A stretch of 64,000 nt of DNA, taken from the NCBI GenBank assembly GCA_021604765.1, contig BQJP01000005.1, forward strand, positions 61,851 to 125,850, given 5' to 3'. Position 1 is the stretch's first letter. The number at the start of each line of letters is the position of its first letter. Of this stretch, positions 43,396-53,353 are shown piece after piece. Both the position numbers and the translations under genes were made by a program. This stretch comes from Thermodesulfobacteriota bacterium (GTDB lineage Bacteria > Desulfobacterota_D > UBA1144 > Nemesobacterales > UBA2774). Under the pieces are notes generated by a model. It had not been told where the DNA came from, did not search any database, and worked only from the letters and a program-made list of their open reading frames with translations.

Positions 43396-43458
43396 AAGTT
43401 TTCACCTCGTAATTAAGTTTGATATTGTGTTGAATACCAAACCTAACTTACGAAATTA

Positions 43459-43917
43459 TTATTCAGGCGGATTTAAAAATTTAATTTTGCGCTCAAGAAG
43501 TTTCCAGTTTCCATCTTTATTAACCCAAACACTGTAAACCTCATAGTTCCCGCTGTGGTCATTGCCGTCATAGGTTTTTGTCATGCTGATATCTACTTGT
43601 GAGTTAGCTTTATCTCCCTCAATATCTATCTTTGTTAAAGTTATCTCATGAGAAGTCATAACTTGTTTTTGTAGAGTTTTAAGAAACGCTTTCTTCTTCA
43701 TGAACCTCTTGCTACTCGTAGTCGATAAGACAAAGTCCTCATCAAGAAGTGAGTCCATAAGCTCTACATCCTGGTTAGCAAGTGCTTGAAAATATTGTTT
43801 CTCCAGATTAGCTACAGCTGCCTCAGATGTGTCAGACGACTCGGCATTACTATTCATTAAATGAAATGTAAATACTGCTGTAAAAACAAAAAGCATGGTG
43901 AAAAAAGTTTTTCTCAT
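43459..43917 (-). CDS. Exported NTF2/SnoaL-like protein (DUF4440 type)
   Basis: 152 residues from the ATG at 43917, which has GGAGG five bases upstream; the frame also continues to a TTG at 43929. A signal peptide (RKTFFTMLFVFTAVFTFHLM) precedes one NTF2-like domain (about 35-152) with LEKQYFQALANQDVELMDSLLDEDFVLSTTS and YEVYSVWVNKDGNWKLLERKIKF. The fold is a cone-shaped pocket used by small enzymes or binders. No catalytic residues can be assigned. It lies upstream of msrA. Confidence 0.75.
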   Translation of the reverse strand: MRKTFFTMLFVFTAVFTFHLMNSNAESSDTSEAAVANLEKQYFQALANQDVELMDSLLDEDFVLSTTSSKRFMKKKAFLKTLQKQVMTSHEITLTKIDIEGDKANSQVDISMTKTYDGNDHSGNYEVYSVWVNKDGNWKLLERKIKFLNPPE

Positions 43918-44053
43918 AATTTCCTCCAAAAATAGTTTCTATAAAGCAGTGTAATAATAGAGACATAAAAATCAATCCGGTTAATATTAATTAGTCTGTC
44001 CAATGTCAGAAAATATGTAGTATAATCTCCTTACTTTTAGAGATTGATATCTT

Positions 44054-45430
44054 ATGAAGAAATCAAAAGTCATTACACAGTACGTATGTCAGAACTGCGG
44101 CAACTCTTCACCCAGGTGGCTAGGTAAATGCCCTGAATGTGAAAGCTGGAATACCTACGTAGAGGAACAGCAGGAAAAGACAAAAACAGCTTATAAAGCT
44201 GCTAAAATCTCAGATCCGATACCAATAACTGAGATCGAAAGCGGAAAAGAGGACCGGATTCCAACAAATAACAATGAATTGGACAGGGTGCTTGGGGGAG
44301 GTTTTGTTCCGGGATCTGTAATATTGGTAGGTGGCGATCCAGGTATTGGGAAATCAACTCTTGCGCTCCAGATGCTAAACGATATAACAGCTTCCTCAGA
44401 AATCGGAGACAGCTTAAATCTCCTTTATGTTACCGGAGAGGAATCACCGGAGCAGGTGAAGCTACGAGCAGAGAGAATTGGAATTTCATCAGAACAAGTT
44501 TTCGTACTATCAGCAACTTCTGTAGAAAGCATATTAGAAAAAATCAAAGCACTTTCTCCGCAAATAGCGGTGATTGACTCAATACAGACTATGTACACTG
44601 AAGAGTTAGCTTCAGCGCCTGGTAGCGTAGGACAGATTAGAGAATGCACAGCAAAACTTATGCACCATGCGAAAACCAGTGGCCCCGCTATTTTTCTTGT
44701 AGGACACGTAACAAAAGAAGGAGCAATCGCAGGCCCAAAAGTCTTAGAACACCTGGTGGACACAGTGTTATATTTTGAAGGCGGAAAAGATCATCCTTAT
44801 AGAATACTAAGGGCAATAAAGAACAGGTTCGGCTCTACTAATGAAATCGGCGTATTTGAAATGATGGATGTTGGACTCAAAGAGGTTAAGAACCCATCAG
44901 AGATATTTCTATCAGAACGTCCGGAAAATGCTTCTGGTTCTGTTGTCACTCCGAGTATTGAAGGCACAAGGCCGATTCTTGTAGAGATTCAAGCTCTGGT
45001 GTCGCCTTGCAGTTTTGGAGTACCTAGAAGAACTACTATAGGGCTTGATAATAACAGAGTTTCATTATTACTAGCTGTTCTTGAAAAAAGAGCCGGGCTT
45101 CAAATTTTAGGACAGGACGTTTTTATGAACGTAGCGGGAGGGGTAAAGATTGAAGAGCCTGCAATTGATTTGGCTATCTCTATTGCTCTTGTTTCCAGTT
45201 TCTTAAACAAACCGCTTGACCCTGGAGTTGTGGTGTTTGGCGAGATAGGTCTTGCAGGAGAGGTCAGAGGGGTTTCTCAAATAGATATGAGAATAAATGA
45301 AGCCCAAAAACTCGGCTTTACCCAATGCGTTGTACCCAAAGTGAACCTTGACAGAGTTGTGTCTGCTGATAATTCTATCTCTCTTATTGGAGTCGACTCA
45401 ATAGAAAAAGCAATTGAAGTATTCTTCTAA
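44054..45430 (+). CDS. radA: DNA repair protein RadA
   Basis: 458 residues. The N-terminal C4 zinc finger YVCQNCGNSSPRWLGKCPEC (Cys12, 15, 26, 29) is followed by the RecA-like ATPase with Walker A GGDPGIGKST, the KNRFG motif (LRAIKNRFGSTNEIGVFEM) and a C-terminal Lon-protease-like domain with VNVAGGVKIEEPAIDLA-type sequence. RadA promotes branch migration during recombination. A consensus TATAAT (44021-44026) gives a leader of about 20 bases with no clear ribosome binding site. murI follows 30 bases later. Confidence 0.96.
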   Translation: MKKSKVITQYVCQNCGNSSPRWLGKCPECESWNTYVEEQQEKTKTAYKAAKISDPIPITEIESGKEDRIPTNNNELDRVLGGGFVPGSVILVGGDPGIGKSTLALQMLNDITASSEIGDSLNLLYVTGEESPEQVKLRAERIGISSEQVFVLSATSVESILEKIKALSPQIAVIDSIQTMYTEELASAPGSVGQIRECTAKLMHHAKTSGPAIFLVGHVTKEGAIAGPKVLEHLVDTVLYFEGGKDHPYRILRAIKNRFGSTNEIGVFEMMDVGLKEVKNPSEIFLSERPENASGSVVTPSIEGTRPILVEIQALVSPCSFGVPRRTTIGLDNNRVSLLLAVLEKRAGLQILGQDVFMNVAGGVKIEEPAIDLAISIALVSSFLNKPLDPGVVVFGEIGLAGEVRGVSQIDMRINEAQKLGFTQCVVPKVNLDRVVSADNSISLIGVDSIEKAIEVFF

Positions 45431-45460
45431 TTTACAGATATAGAGTAAATATGTGAACTT

Positions 45461-46297
45461 ATGAAAAACGATACCAAGAACGCCCCGATTGGAGTATTTG
45501 ACTCCGGCATAGGCGGTTTAACCGTTGCAAAGGAGTTAATAAAAACACTTCCTGGCGAGGATATTATTTATTTAGGTGATACTGCAAGGGTTCCTTACGG
45601 AACTAAGTCAGGCAGAACCGTAATTGCATATTCACGTAGCAACACTGAGTTCTTAATTTCAAAGGGGATTAAGCTGCTTGTAGTAGCATGCAATACCGCC
45701 TCATCTGTCTCAATTCCAAGTCTTAAAGCTGAATTCGACATACCCGTTCTTGGTGTAATTGAACCGGGAGCCAAGAAAGCAGTCGAAGTTACCCATAAAA
45801 ACAAGATTGGTGTTATCGGCACGCCCTCTACAATAAACAGCGGCGCTTATACAAAAGCTATAGAAAATCTAAATCCTGATATTGAAGTTATTTCAAAACC
45901 CTGCCCACTTTTTGTACCTCTGGCTGATGAAGGTTGGGTTGAAGGTGAAATAGTCGAGAGAGTAGCAGAAGAATACTTAAACCCAATTAAAAACTCTGGA
46001 ATCGACGTCCTTGTTTTAGGCTGCACTCATTATCCCCTTCTAAAAAACACGATACAGAAAATCGTAGGTGAGGAGATTACACTTGTTGACTCTGCACAAG
46101 AAACAGCATCTCAAATCAAACAAATATTAGTGAATAAAGATTTACTTAATGACAGCAAAACTTCCTCAGAGAGAAATTTTTATTTAACGGACGTGTCCGA
46201 CACTTTTATATCAGTAGCTGGAAGGTTCTTAGGTGAAAAAATAGATAAAATCGAAATGGTTGATATAGTAGGGACGACTGCTCAGCCGTCCCTATAA
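45461..46297 (+). CDS. murI: Glutamate racemase
   Basis: 278 residues. IGVFDSGIGGLTVAKELIK (Asp14), VVACNTASS (Cys77) and VLGCTHYPLL (Cys187) are the two-cysteine racemase site. It makes D-glutamate for peptidoglycan. The 3' end of the gene contains a hairpin (46269-46294) that probably serves as terminator. It is co-directional with radA. Confidence 0.95.
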   Translation: MKNDTKNAPIGVFDSGIGGLTVAKELIKTLPGEDIIYLGDTARVPYGTKSGRTVIAYSRSNTEFLISKGIKLLVVACNTASSVSIPSLKAEFDIPVLGVIEPGAKKAVEVTHKNKIGVIGTPSTINSGAYTKAIENLNPDIEVISKPCPLFVPLADEGWVEGEIVERVAEEYLNPIKNSGIDVLVLGCTHYPLLKNTIQKIVGEEITLVDSAQETASQIKQILVNKDLLNDSKTSSERNFYLTDVSDTFISVAGRFLGEKIDKIEMVDIVGTTAQPSL

Positions 46298-46310
46298 TTA
46301 GTCTTTATTT
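46269..46310 (+). terminator. Terminator overlapping the end of murI
   Basis: TAGGGACG pairs perfectly with CGTCCCTA across a ten-base loop (46269-46294), followed by TAATTAGTCTTTATTTT. The stem lies within the last codons of murI, and the next gene (etfA) is convergent. Confidence 0.55.
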
Positions 46311-46314
46311 TAAA

Positions 46315-47307
46315 TTATTCTGAAACAAGCTGTTTTACTTTCTCTGTAAACGGTGGCAATACATCAAACAGATCACCGACAATACCATAATCACATTTCT
46401 GGAAGATTGGAGCCTCTGGATCTTTGTTGATAGCAACGATAACCTTAGAAGAACCCATGCCAGCAAAATGCTGTACTGAACCCGAGATTGCAATTCCTAT
46501 GTAAAGATTTGGTGATACCGCTTTACCTGTCTGGCCAACCTGCATGTCATAAGGACAGTAACCTGCATCCACAGCTGCACGAGTTGCACCTGCAGCAGCG
46601 CCAAGTGTATCAGCAAGCTCATATATGTATTTGAAGTTTTCTTCGCTAGCCAAACCACGGCCGCCAGCAACTACTCTTTCAGCTTCAGTGAGTTCCGGTC
46701 TGTCTGATGCTTTGGTTTCTAGTTCTAGAACTTTAACAGAAATATCTGCGGGGTTGAGTTCAACTGAACCGCTAATGACTTCAGGTGTAGTTGGAGATTC
46801 TTCAGCTTTAAAGGAGTTTGGTCTTACAGTCGCCATCATTGTTGCGCCGCCATGAAAAACCTGTGTCTGAATCGCTTTACTTGAATGAGAATACCTTTCA
46901 ATCTGAAGTTTGTTATCTCCCGAAAGACCAATTGAGATTGCGTCCATCGCTACCCCAGATCCAACACGGGCTGCAGCTCTTGGGAAATAGTCCTGTCCAA
47001 ATACTGTATTACCAGCTAAGACTACAGCAGGCTCATTTTGTTTTATTAGTTCGCCGAGTGCATTCACATAGCCTTCGGTGTTGAAATCTTTTAATAGGTC
47101 GCTATCTATAACATATACTTTTTCAGCGCCGTATTTTCCTAATTCTGCCTCGAAACCGGAGACCCCTGAGCCAAGAACAACTGCACACAACTGACCGCCA
47201 AGTCCTCCTACTAATTTCTTTTTAGCTTCGGTTAAAGCCTCGAAAGTTACTTTTCTAATAGTTCCGTCTATTTTTAGATCTGCGACTACCCAAACATCAT
47301 TGCTCAT
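46315..47307 (-). CDS. etfA: Electron transfer flavoprotein alpha subunit
   Basis: 330 residues. The C-terminal FAD domain has VVAGGRGLASEENFKYIYELADTLGAAAGATRAAVDAG, VGQTGKAVSPNLYIGIAISGSVQHFAGM and ADLFDVLPPFTEKV, matching EtfA. EtfAB takes electrons from acyl-CoA dehydrogenases and passes them to ETF-quinone oxidoreductase. GGAGA precedes the ATG. It follows etfB by 50 bases on the same strand and likely shares its promoter at 48.4 kb. Confidence 0.94.
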   Translation of the reverse strand: MSNDVWVVADLKIDGTIRKVTFEALTEAKKKLVGGLGGQLCAVVLGSGVSGFEAELGKYGAEKVYVIDSDLLKDFNTEGYVNALGELIKQNEPAVVLAGNTVFGQDYFPRAAARVGSGVAMDAISIGLSGDNKLQIERYSHSSKAIQTQVFHGGATMMATVRPNSFKAEESPTTPEVISGSVELNPADISVKVLELETKASDRPELTEAERVVAGGRGLASEENFKYIYELADTLGAAAGATRAAVDAGYCPYDMQVGQTGKAVSPNLYIGIAISGSVQHFAGMGSSKVIVAINKDPEAPIFQKCDYGIVGDLFDVLPPFTEKVKQLVSE

Positions 47308-47357
47308 TTCTTTTCTCCTTCAGTATCTTTTTAAATACTACAAAAACAAATATAGAG

Positions 47358-48197
47358 TTATATAACTTTTGCGTCTTCTCTGAGAAGTTTTATAAGCTCT
47401 TCAGCAGCGTTTGCTACTTCCTCACCTTTAACCATAGGCTCGTCGCTACCCTTTATTATTTTCAGTTTTCTTTCAATTTGTGGAACCTCAATACCTGTGG
47501 TTTTAACACGGGCACCTTCTTTACTAACAGCTTCTTTACTAAATCCAAGCCCGTCAAAACTAATATCATCAATTCCAACTTCGGTAAGAGGCTTTTTCTT
47601 AGCTTTCATAATTCCAGGTAGTGATGCATAACGGGGCTCGTTCATAGCATCAGGGCATGTAATTAAGCAAGGAAGCGGTGCTTCGACAACTACGTGACCG
47701 CCGTCAATTTCTTTCTGGCAGACTGCTTTCTTTGCATCGGCGTTTATCTCAACCACTTTACTTACTAATGAGACATGAGGAATACCAAGTTCTTCTGCGA
47801 CTTGAACGCCAACTTGTCCTGACTCTTCATCAATTATTTTCATACCTGTGAAAATCACATCAAAATCGCCTAGTTTCTTAATTTCGCTTGCTATTAGTTT
47901 TCCAATTGCAAAGGGATCTGTCTCAGCAAAACCATCACCGTTAATATGGACAGCGCTATCTGCCCCCATTGCTAGGGCTTGTCTTATGGTATCAACTACT
48001 CTCGCAGGACCAATGGATACTATTACAACTTCTCCACCATGTTTTTCTTTAGTTTGTATGGCCTCTTCAACCGCAAATTCATCATATGGATTCATAATCC
48101 ATTTCATGTCTGCGGTATCAACCGAATCTCCACCTGCTGAGACTTGAATTTTGGCCTCTGTATCTTGTGTTTGACTTACTATAACTAGAATCTTCAC
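47358..48197 (-). CDS. etfB: Electron transfer flavoprotein beta subunit
   Basis: 279 residues from a GTG start with GGAGGT seven bases upstream. KILVIVSQTQDTEAKIQV starts the AMP-binding fold; MKWIMNPYDEFAVEEAIQTKE, GADSAVHINGDG and IFTGMKIIDEESGQVGVQVAEELGIPHVSLV are EtfB signatures. It pairs with EtfA. The gene lies after an unusually long leader (about 220 bases) containing a large inverted repeat. No acyl-CoA dehydrogenase lies nearby, though a crotonase is in the window. Confidence 0.94.
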   Translation of the reverse strand: MKILVIVSQTQDTEAKIQVSAGGDSVDTADMKWIMNPYDEFAVEEAIQTKEKHGGEVVIVSIGPARVVDTIRQALAMGADSAVHINGDGFAETDPFAIGKLIASEIKKLGDFDVIFTGMKIIDEESGQVGVQVAEELGIPHVSLVSKVVEINADAKKAVCQKEIDGGHVVVEAPLPCLITCPDAMNEPRYASLPGIMKAKKKPLTEVGIDDISFDGLGFSKEAVSKEGARVKTTGIEVPQIERKLKIIKGSDEPMVKGEEVANAAEELIKLLREDAKVI

Positions 48198-48322
48198 CTT
48201 ACTTACCTCCGATCAAAAGTTGAATAACTTTGGTAACTCTTTTAAATGATTAAATAATCTGGGTTCAAGTTAATCACTGAGCTTGTTAAGCCTCTCCGAG
48301 CACAACTTCTGCCGAATTAAGT

Positions 48323-48355
48323 CCGTAATTATATATAAATAACAACTAATTACGG
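48323..48355 (-). repeat. Inverted repeat in the etfB leader
   Basis: CCGTAATTA at 48323-48331 and TAATTACGG at 48347-48355 are perfect 9-base arms with a 15-base spacer. In RNA this is a hairpin within the predicted 5' leader of etfBA, 126 bases before the GTG. It could also be a protein operator. Confidence 0.5.
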
Positions 48356-48424
48356 CCTGTGTACCTTTACCTGAAGTAGATAAACCTAAAATACAAATCC
48401 CAGACAAAATTTAAAAGGTATGTA

Positions 48425-48452
48425 ATTATAAATATTGACGTTACCTTGTCAA
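48425..48452 (-). promoter_or_regulatory. Near-perfect sigma-70 promoter for etfBA
   Basis: On the minus strand TTGACA (48447-48452) and TATAAT (48425-48430), both consensus, are 16 bases apart. Transcription should start near 48418. The same region carries plus-strand -10-like hexamers before the EamA gene, so it may be a bidirectional promoter. The rest of the 302-base gap 48198-48499 is leader sequence with no gene I can support. Confidence 0.7.
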
Positions 48453-48499
48453 GACAGATAGATTGCATAGGATAATGTCTAAAACAAATCGGCTTCCAG

Positions 48500-49369
48500 A
48501 TGAATAAAACTTTCCTTCTTATTTTCTTGCTTGTCTTTACAATTACCACCTGGGGATACTCTTGGGTTCTCATGAAAATGGGGCTTGAGTATAGTGAGCC
48601 TTTTACATTTGCTGCCTGGAGATGCGGAATCGCAGGTGTTGCAATGATTATCTTTGTAAGCATTAAGTCAATTAAATTACCCAAATTAAAGAAACTGCCG
48701 GATTACTTTATGATCGCCATGTTCCAAACTACGCTCATGTTTGGACTCATGCTTTATGGAATGAAATATGTAACTGCCGGCAAAACTTCAGTCCTTCTCT
48801 ATACAATGCCGATTTGGACAATGTTTATGGTTCATTTCTATTTAAAAGAACGGCTCAATAGAGCTAAATGGATAGGAGTCGCTATAGGTACAATAGGTAT
48901 AGCCTGTATTCTGGGAAGAGATACATTTGTTCATCAGGATACTGGGATTCTTATAGGAGAATTACTAGTAATCGGAGGCGCTATATCATGGGCAATCTCT
49001 AACATATGGGTAAAAAAACGTATGGGTGGAGAGAATATCTATATGGTAAGCACTTTACAGCTCTGTATTGGAGCCATCGGTTTAGCATTCCTTGCAATCC
49101 CCACCGAAGGGCCGTTAGTTATCGACTGGAATGCGCATTCAATCTATATATTGCTATTTACAGGTTTAATAGCCTCAGCTGTAGACTTCACAATATGGTT
49201 TTATCTACTTAAAAATCTAGATATCAAGATTACAACTTTCTCTTCAATGCTGGTCCCTGTTTTTGGTCTTATATTCGACTGGGCTATACTTGGAAACAAA
49301 CTGGATGCAGGTGTATTAGTGGGGGGAGTTTTAATACTGTTTGGAATCTACCAAGTCTCTAAAAAATAG
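48500..49369 (+). CDS. EamA/DMT-family transporter
   Basis: 289 residues, about ten membrane helices in two EamA halves. The first half shows FTITTWGYSWVLMKMGLEYSEPFTFAAWRCGIAG, the second GGAISWAISNIWVKKRM and LLFTGLIASAVDFTIWFYLLKNLDI. DMT transporters of this type (RhaT/YdcZ-like) export amino acids, sugars or metabolites. Substrate cannot be named. It is divergent from etfB across a shared 302-base promoter region. Confidence 0.85.
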   Translation: MNKTFLLIFLLVFTITTWGYSWVLMKMGLEYSEPFTFAAWRCGIAGVAMIIFVSIKSIKLPKLKKLPDYFMIAMFQTTLMFGLMLYGMKYVTAGKTSVLLYTMPIWTMFMVHFYLKERLNRAKWIGVAIGTIGIACILGRDTFVHQDTGILIGELLVIGGAISWAISNIWVKKRMGGENIYMVSTLQLCIGAIGLAFLAIPTEGPLVIDWNAHSIYILLFTGLIASAVDFTIWFYLLKNLDIKITTFSSMLVPVFGLIFDWAILGNKLDAGVLVGGVLILFGIYQVSKK

Positions 49370-49516
49370 CTCACACATAGAACTATTAAATTCATATGAA
49401 TTAAAAAACCTCTAAGGTATAATAACTCCGTAATGTTAATAGCTCGGCGGTTTAATATCTTACTTGCACAAGAAAATCTTTGTGAGCTTAGTATTAAATT
49501 CCCAATACTCTAAATC

Positions 49517-52500
49517 ATGCGCAAAAAGATTCTAATATCCATCAGTATTTTCTTTGTAATTATAATCCTAGCATTAGTTGGGCTTATGTTTTTTACCCAA
49601 ACTCAGAGTTTCAGAAACTTCACAAGAAACCAGGTAGAGAGCATTGTCAGCTCAACAACCGGTCAAACATTTAAGATTGGTAATCTTGAAGGAAACTTTT
49701 TTCAGAATATTACGTTGTCAGACGTTTCATTCGTTGTTGAAGGTGAGAATTTTGTATCAGTAAAAGAGATAACAATTGATTATGCATTTTTTCAAATGCT
49801 TAACAGCACTAGCCTTTTTAGCAAAGTAATTCCGGTAGATGATCTTCTCATAACAGGGCTTGATGTAAACCTTATTAAATATGATGATGGTAAGTGGAAT
49901 TTTGAGAAGATTGGAGGCAATGAAGAAAAACAGGCTGATGATCAAGATAAAACTCCCCCATCCTGGAGCATCATACTCTCAAAGTTCCTTCTAACTAACG
50001 CTGAAATAACTACAGATGATAGGGCGGAGAATAAAGTTTCTAAATACGAAATACCTAAAGTGGATTTATCTATAAAACTTATAGATATATATAGGGCAAT
50101 AGATCTGGATCTAAGAAACGCTGAATTTTCCGTGCCAGACCAAAACCTTTCAATTTCTGAGTTATCCACAAAAGCATATTATTCTGATGACAAGGTCAAT
50201 GTAGACAATCTAAGCGTCTTATTTAATAACGCAGAGATCAATTTGAATGCTGATGCTGAGAATCTTCAGGACAAACCAAAGTTTTCACTGGATGCTTCAG
50301 TAAAAAACTATGTGATTGAGAATATAGGAACTATTAACTTAGAAGCTGAGGGAAATGGTGAATATGTAAGCTCCAACGATATAAGAGCAAATGCAACGAT
50401 TAAAATCCCCGAATCTGAAATACTCCAGAAAAAAATCTCTGGAACTCTAGAAGAAATCACAATGTCTGGCACAACAATTAATATAAATGCTGGAAACTTT
50501 AACAGCGATTTAGGCAAGATAGCTTTAGGCGGAGATATAAACTTAAATAGAATTATTACTAAGGAAGGCAATAATAATTTCGATATAACTCTGAACTTGG
50601 ATGACATCAAGACGACTGAAATATTCACATTGCTTGAAGCGGCAACGGACTCATCTTCTACTCTACCAGTAGACACTCAACTTGGCGCTGTACTCAACTC
50701 TGAGATCAACGCTACTGGAAGCTGGGAAGAGTTTTCAGACCTAGGAGTTAAGGCAGATATAAAGAAATTCGAAATAAAAGGAGAACAAGCAGGCGACCTA
50801 CAGCTAAGCGGTATAGCGGATTATACAAACAGCACTGCAGGAATAGATATAAATCTTAATTTGGAAAAAGTGAACCTTGGTTCAATTCTTGCAGATCTAA
50901 ACTATTCAAGCGAAATAACCTCAAAGTTTGATATACAAGCACAAATACCACTTCAGGGAAATTTGCTCCAAAACCTGTCCGCCGATATTGATGGAACTAT
51001 TTCACCTTCCAGTATTTTTGGAATTAACCTTACTGACGGAGCTGTTGATGTATCGTATGAAAACCAGATTCTAGATATTAAATCATTAGAGCTTAATGCA
51101 GATAAAAATAAACTTATAGCTTCAGGTAAGAGTCCTGAAAAACTGGGAGCTGATTTCAACTATGAAATTGAGGTTGAGAACTTAAGTTTTATTTCAGGCA
51201 TATCGCCGGATCTGGAATTATCAGGAAACTTAAAAGCTAGTGGAGATATTACCGGGAATCTCCAGAATCCGACGATTACAATAGACGGCGAGGTTCTCAA
51301 TTTCTCTTTGGATGAAAAGTATACTGCTAAATCGATAAACATCGATGGATCTGGCCGTGTTAGCACTGAAGAGCCTGAATTAACCGCTAAAGTAAGTGTG
51401 GAGACCCTAACAATTAACAAAAAGGAAATTCGTGAAATTCAGCTTGATGTAGCTAGTGAGGGAACGGCCATCAATGCTAATCTCAATATTATTGAGGATG
51501 ATCAATTCCAGTATAAAATGGAAGCTGCACTTCTTGATTTGAGCAGTACTCAAAAAGATATACAAATCTCTGAACTAGTGCTGAAACTTGAAGATACAAC
51601 TCTTGATAATAGAGAAAATATTTTGCTTACTGTAGGATCAAGCGGATTTGTGCTTAAGAATTTCAACCTATACCATAATGACAGCTCAGCTCTTGCTAAT
51701 GCAAACATCTCAGGCAGCAAGATTGACGGGAACCTGAAAATATCGAATTTAAGTCTTGATGATATTACTAAGGCTCTTGAGTTCCAAACACCTTTGCAGG
51801 GAACTATAAATGCAAATGTAGATATAGAGGGTACAAAACAGAAGCCCGCAATTAACGCTAGTATCCAAACTCAGGATCTGCAATATAACGATTTTAAGAA
51901 CGATAACATTCTTTTCAGTCTTAATTATCTAAATCAAAATCTCAATCTGAATTTTGTTATCTCAAACGAATCAACAGATATTCTGACCGCTAAAGGAACT
52001 TCTAAGATCAATCTAAACTTAGATGATGTTGGCAAGAGTGTGGAAAATGCAGATATTAATTTATCTATAAATTCCAATGATCTTAATATAAGCCCTCTGT
52101 CGAGCATAATTGACGATGTTGTGAAATCAGAAGGTGCCCTGGATATCAATCTAACTGCAGCTGGCAAGCTTAAAAACCCTAAAGTTAATGGACAAATTGG
52201 TCTTACTGAGGGTTTGATACAGACAAAAACGATACGAAATGAGATTGGTATACCAAAAGCGGTAATAGTAATGAATGGCCAAAAAGCAATCTTACAAACT
52301 CTGGAATTAACAACTAGTAACGGCAGTGCTACATTTGAGGGAGAGTTTGATATACCAACCCTATCCTATACCTTGAGCGGTAACTTAGATAACTTGCTCA
52401 TAAAACCTGAGAGAATCTCGGCTGCACTAACAGGTGATCTTAAGGTTAAGGGAAAGGCTGAACAAGTAGACATATCTGGAAAAATAACTGTGGAAAAAGC

Positions 52501-53335
52501 TAGGATCACTATACCGGATAGTGAACCAAAAGAATTGCCCGAAATTCAATACGTAGACGTTGAGAAAGATGAATTTGTCGTAGATAGTGGGAATGAAGAA
52601 AGCTATTTTGATAAGAATATAGCGCTTAATCTGCGGGTTGATATGAAGAGAAATAACTGGGTCAGGGGTCAGGGAGCCAATGTTGAATTGCGTGGAGATC
52701 TTGACATCAAAAAAGATTTTGACGATCCAATTAGAATAATAGGAAATATTGGAGTAATAAGAGGAACGTATGAGAACTTTGGTAAGGTTTTCAGAATTCA
52801 GGAAGGAGGAAGGGTAAGCTTCTCGGGCAGAGAAGAAATTGACCCGTTTCTGGATATTACTGCTCAATATAGAGTTTCAGATATAAATATTTATATCAAT
52901 ATTGGAGGACAGGCATCTGCGCCCAAAATCACCCTCACAAGTGATCCTGCAATGTCAGAGACGGATATAGTTTCTTATCTGGTCTTCGGTGCATCTTCTA
53001 CGGATATAAGCTCCGGAGAAAGGTCAGCAGCAGGAGGCATAGCCTCGGGACTCGCAGGAGGAATTGCAGCAGCACAGTTAGAACGGTTAATGGGAAATGC
53101 TGTATCGCTTGACGTGGTAAGCATATCGGGTACTAATGTCGAAGTAGGAAAATATCTGACAGAGGACCTTTACATAGCCTTTGAAAGAGGCACTACAGAT
53201 TCAATTATAGACTCGACCAATATTACGTATAATAAAGTACTTGTTGAATACAATATATTTAATAATGTGACTATTGATGCTGAATTGGGCGGAGAGAATC
53301 CTGGAGCCGATCTATTCTACAATTTTAATTTTTAG
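49517..53335 (+). CDS. tamB: Translocation and assembly module subunit TamB
   Basis: 1272 residues. An N-terminal membrane anchor (about 5-27, ILISISIFFVIIILALVGLM) is followed by AsmA/TamB-like beta-taco repeats through about 1000 residues, rich in DIN, NLN and SGNL strands. The C-terminal DUF490 domain (about 970-1272) has IRIIGNIGVIRGTYENFGKVFRIQEGGRVSFSG, TDIVSYLVFGASS, and a final VLVEYNIFNNVTIDAELGG ending in YNFNF. TamB bridges the inner membrane and the outer-membrane partner TamA/BamA and helps lipid transport or barrel insertion. tamA is not adjacent. The antisense open frames inside are shadows. Confidence 0.93.
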   Translation: MRKKILISISIFFVIIILALVGLMFFTQTQSFRNFTRNQVESIVSSTTGQTFKIGNLEGNFFQNITLSDVSFVVEGENFVSVKEITIDYAFFQMLNSTSLFSKVIPVDDLLITGLDVNLIKYDDGKWNFEKIGGNEEKQADDQDKTPPSWSIILSKFLLTNAEITTDDRAENKVSKYEIPKVDLSIKLIDIYRAIDLDLRNAEFSVPDQNLSISELSTKAYYSDDKVNVDNLSVLFNNAEINLNADAENLQDKPKFSLDASVKNYVIENIGTINLEAEGNGEYVSSNDIRANATIKIPESEILQKKISGTLEEITMSGTTININAGNFNSDLGKIALGGDINLNRIITKEGNNNFDITLNLDDIKTTEIFTLLEAATDSSSTLPVDTQLGAVLNSEINATGSWEEFSDLGVKADIKKFEIKGEQAGDLQLSGIADYTNSTAGIDINLNLEKVNLGSILADLNYSSEITSKFDIQAQIPLQGNLLQNLSADIDGTISPSSIFGINLTDGAVDVSYENQILDIKSLELNADKNKLIASGKSPEKLGADFNYEIEVENLSFISGISPDLELSGNLKASGDITGNLQNPTITIDGEVLNFSLDEKYTAKSINIDGSGRVSTEEPELTAKVSVETLTINKKEIREIQLDVASEGTAINANLNIIEDDQFQYKMEAALLDLSSTQKDIQISELVLKLEDTTLDNRENILLTVGSSGFVLKNFNLYHNDSSALANANISGSKIDGNLKISNLSLDDITKALEFQTPLQGTINANVDIEGTKQKPAINASIQTQDLQYNDFKNDNILFSLNYLNQNLNLNFVISNESTDILTAKGTSKINLNLDDVGKSVENADINLSINSNDLNISPLSSIIDDVVKSEGALDINLTAAGKLKNPKVNGQIGLTEGLIQTKTIRNEIGIPKAVIVMNGQKAILQTLELTTSNGSATFEGEFDIPTLSYTLSGNLDNLLIKPERISAALTGDLKVKGKAEQVDISGKITVEKARITIPDSEPKELPEIQYVDVEKDEFVVDSGNEESYFDKNIALNLRVDMKRNNWVRGQGANVELRGDLDIKKDFDDPIRIIGNIGVIRGTYENFGKVFRIQEGGRVSFSGREEIDPFLDITAQYRVSDINIYINIGGQASAPKITLTSDPAMSETDIVSYLVFGASSTDISSGERSAAGGIASGLAGGIAAAQLERLMGNAVSLDVVSISGTNVEVGKYLTEDLYIAFERGTTDSIIDSTNITYNKVLVEYNIFNNVTIDAELGGENPGADLFYNFNF

Positions 53336-53353
53336 ATAGATCCACAATACAAA

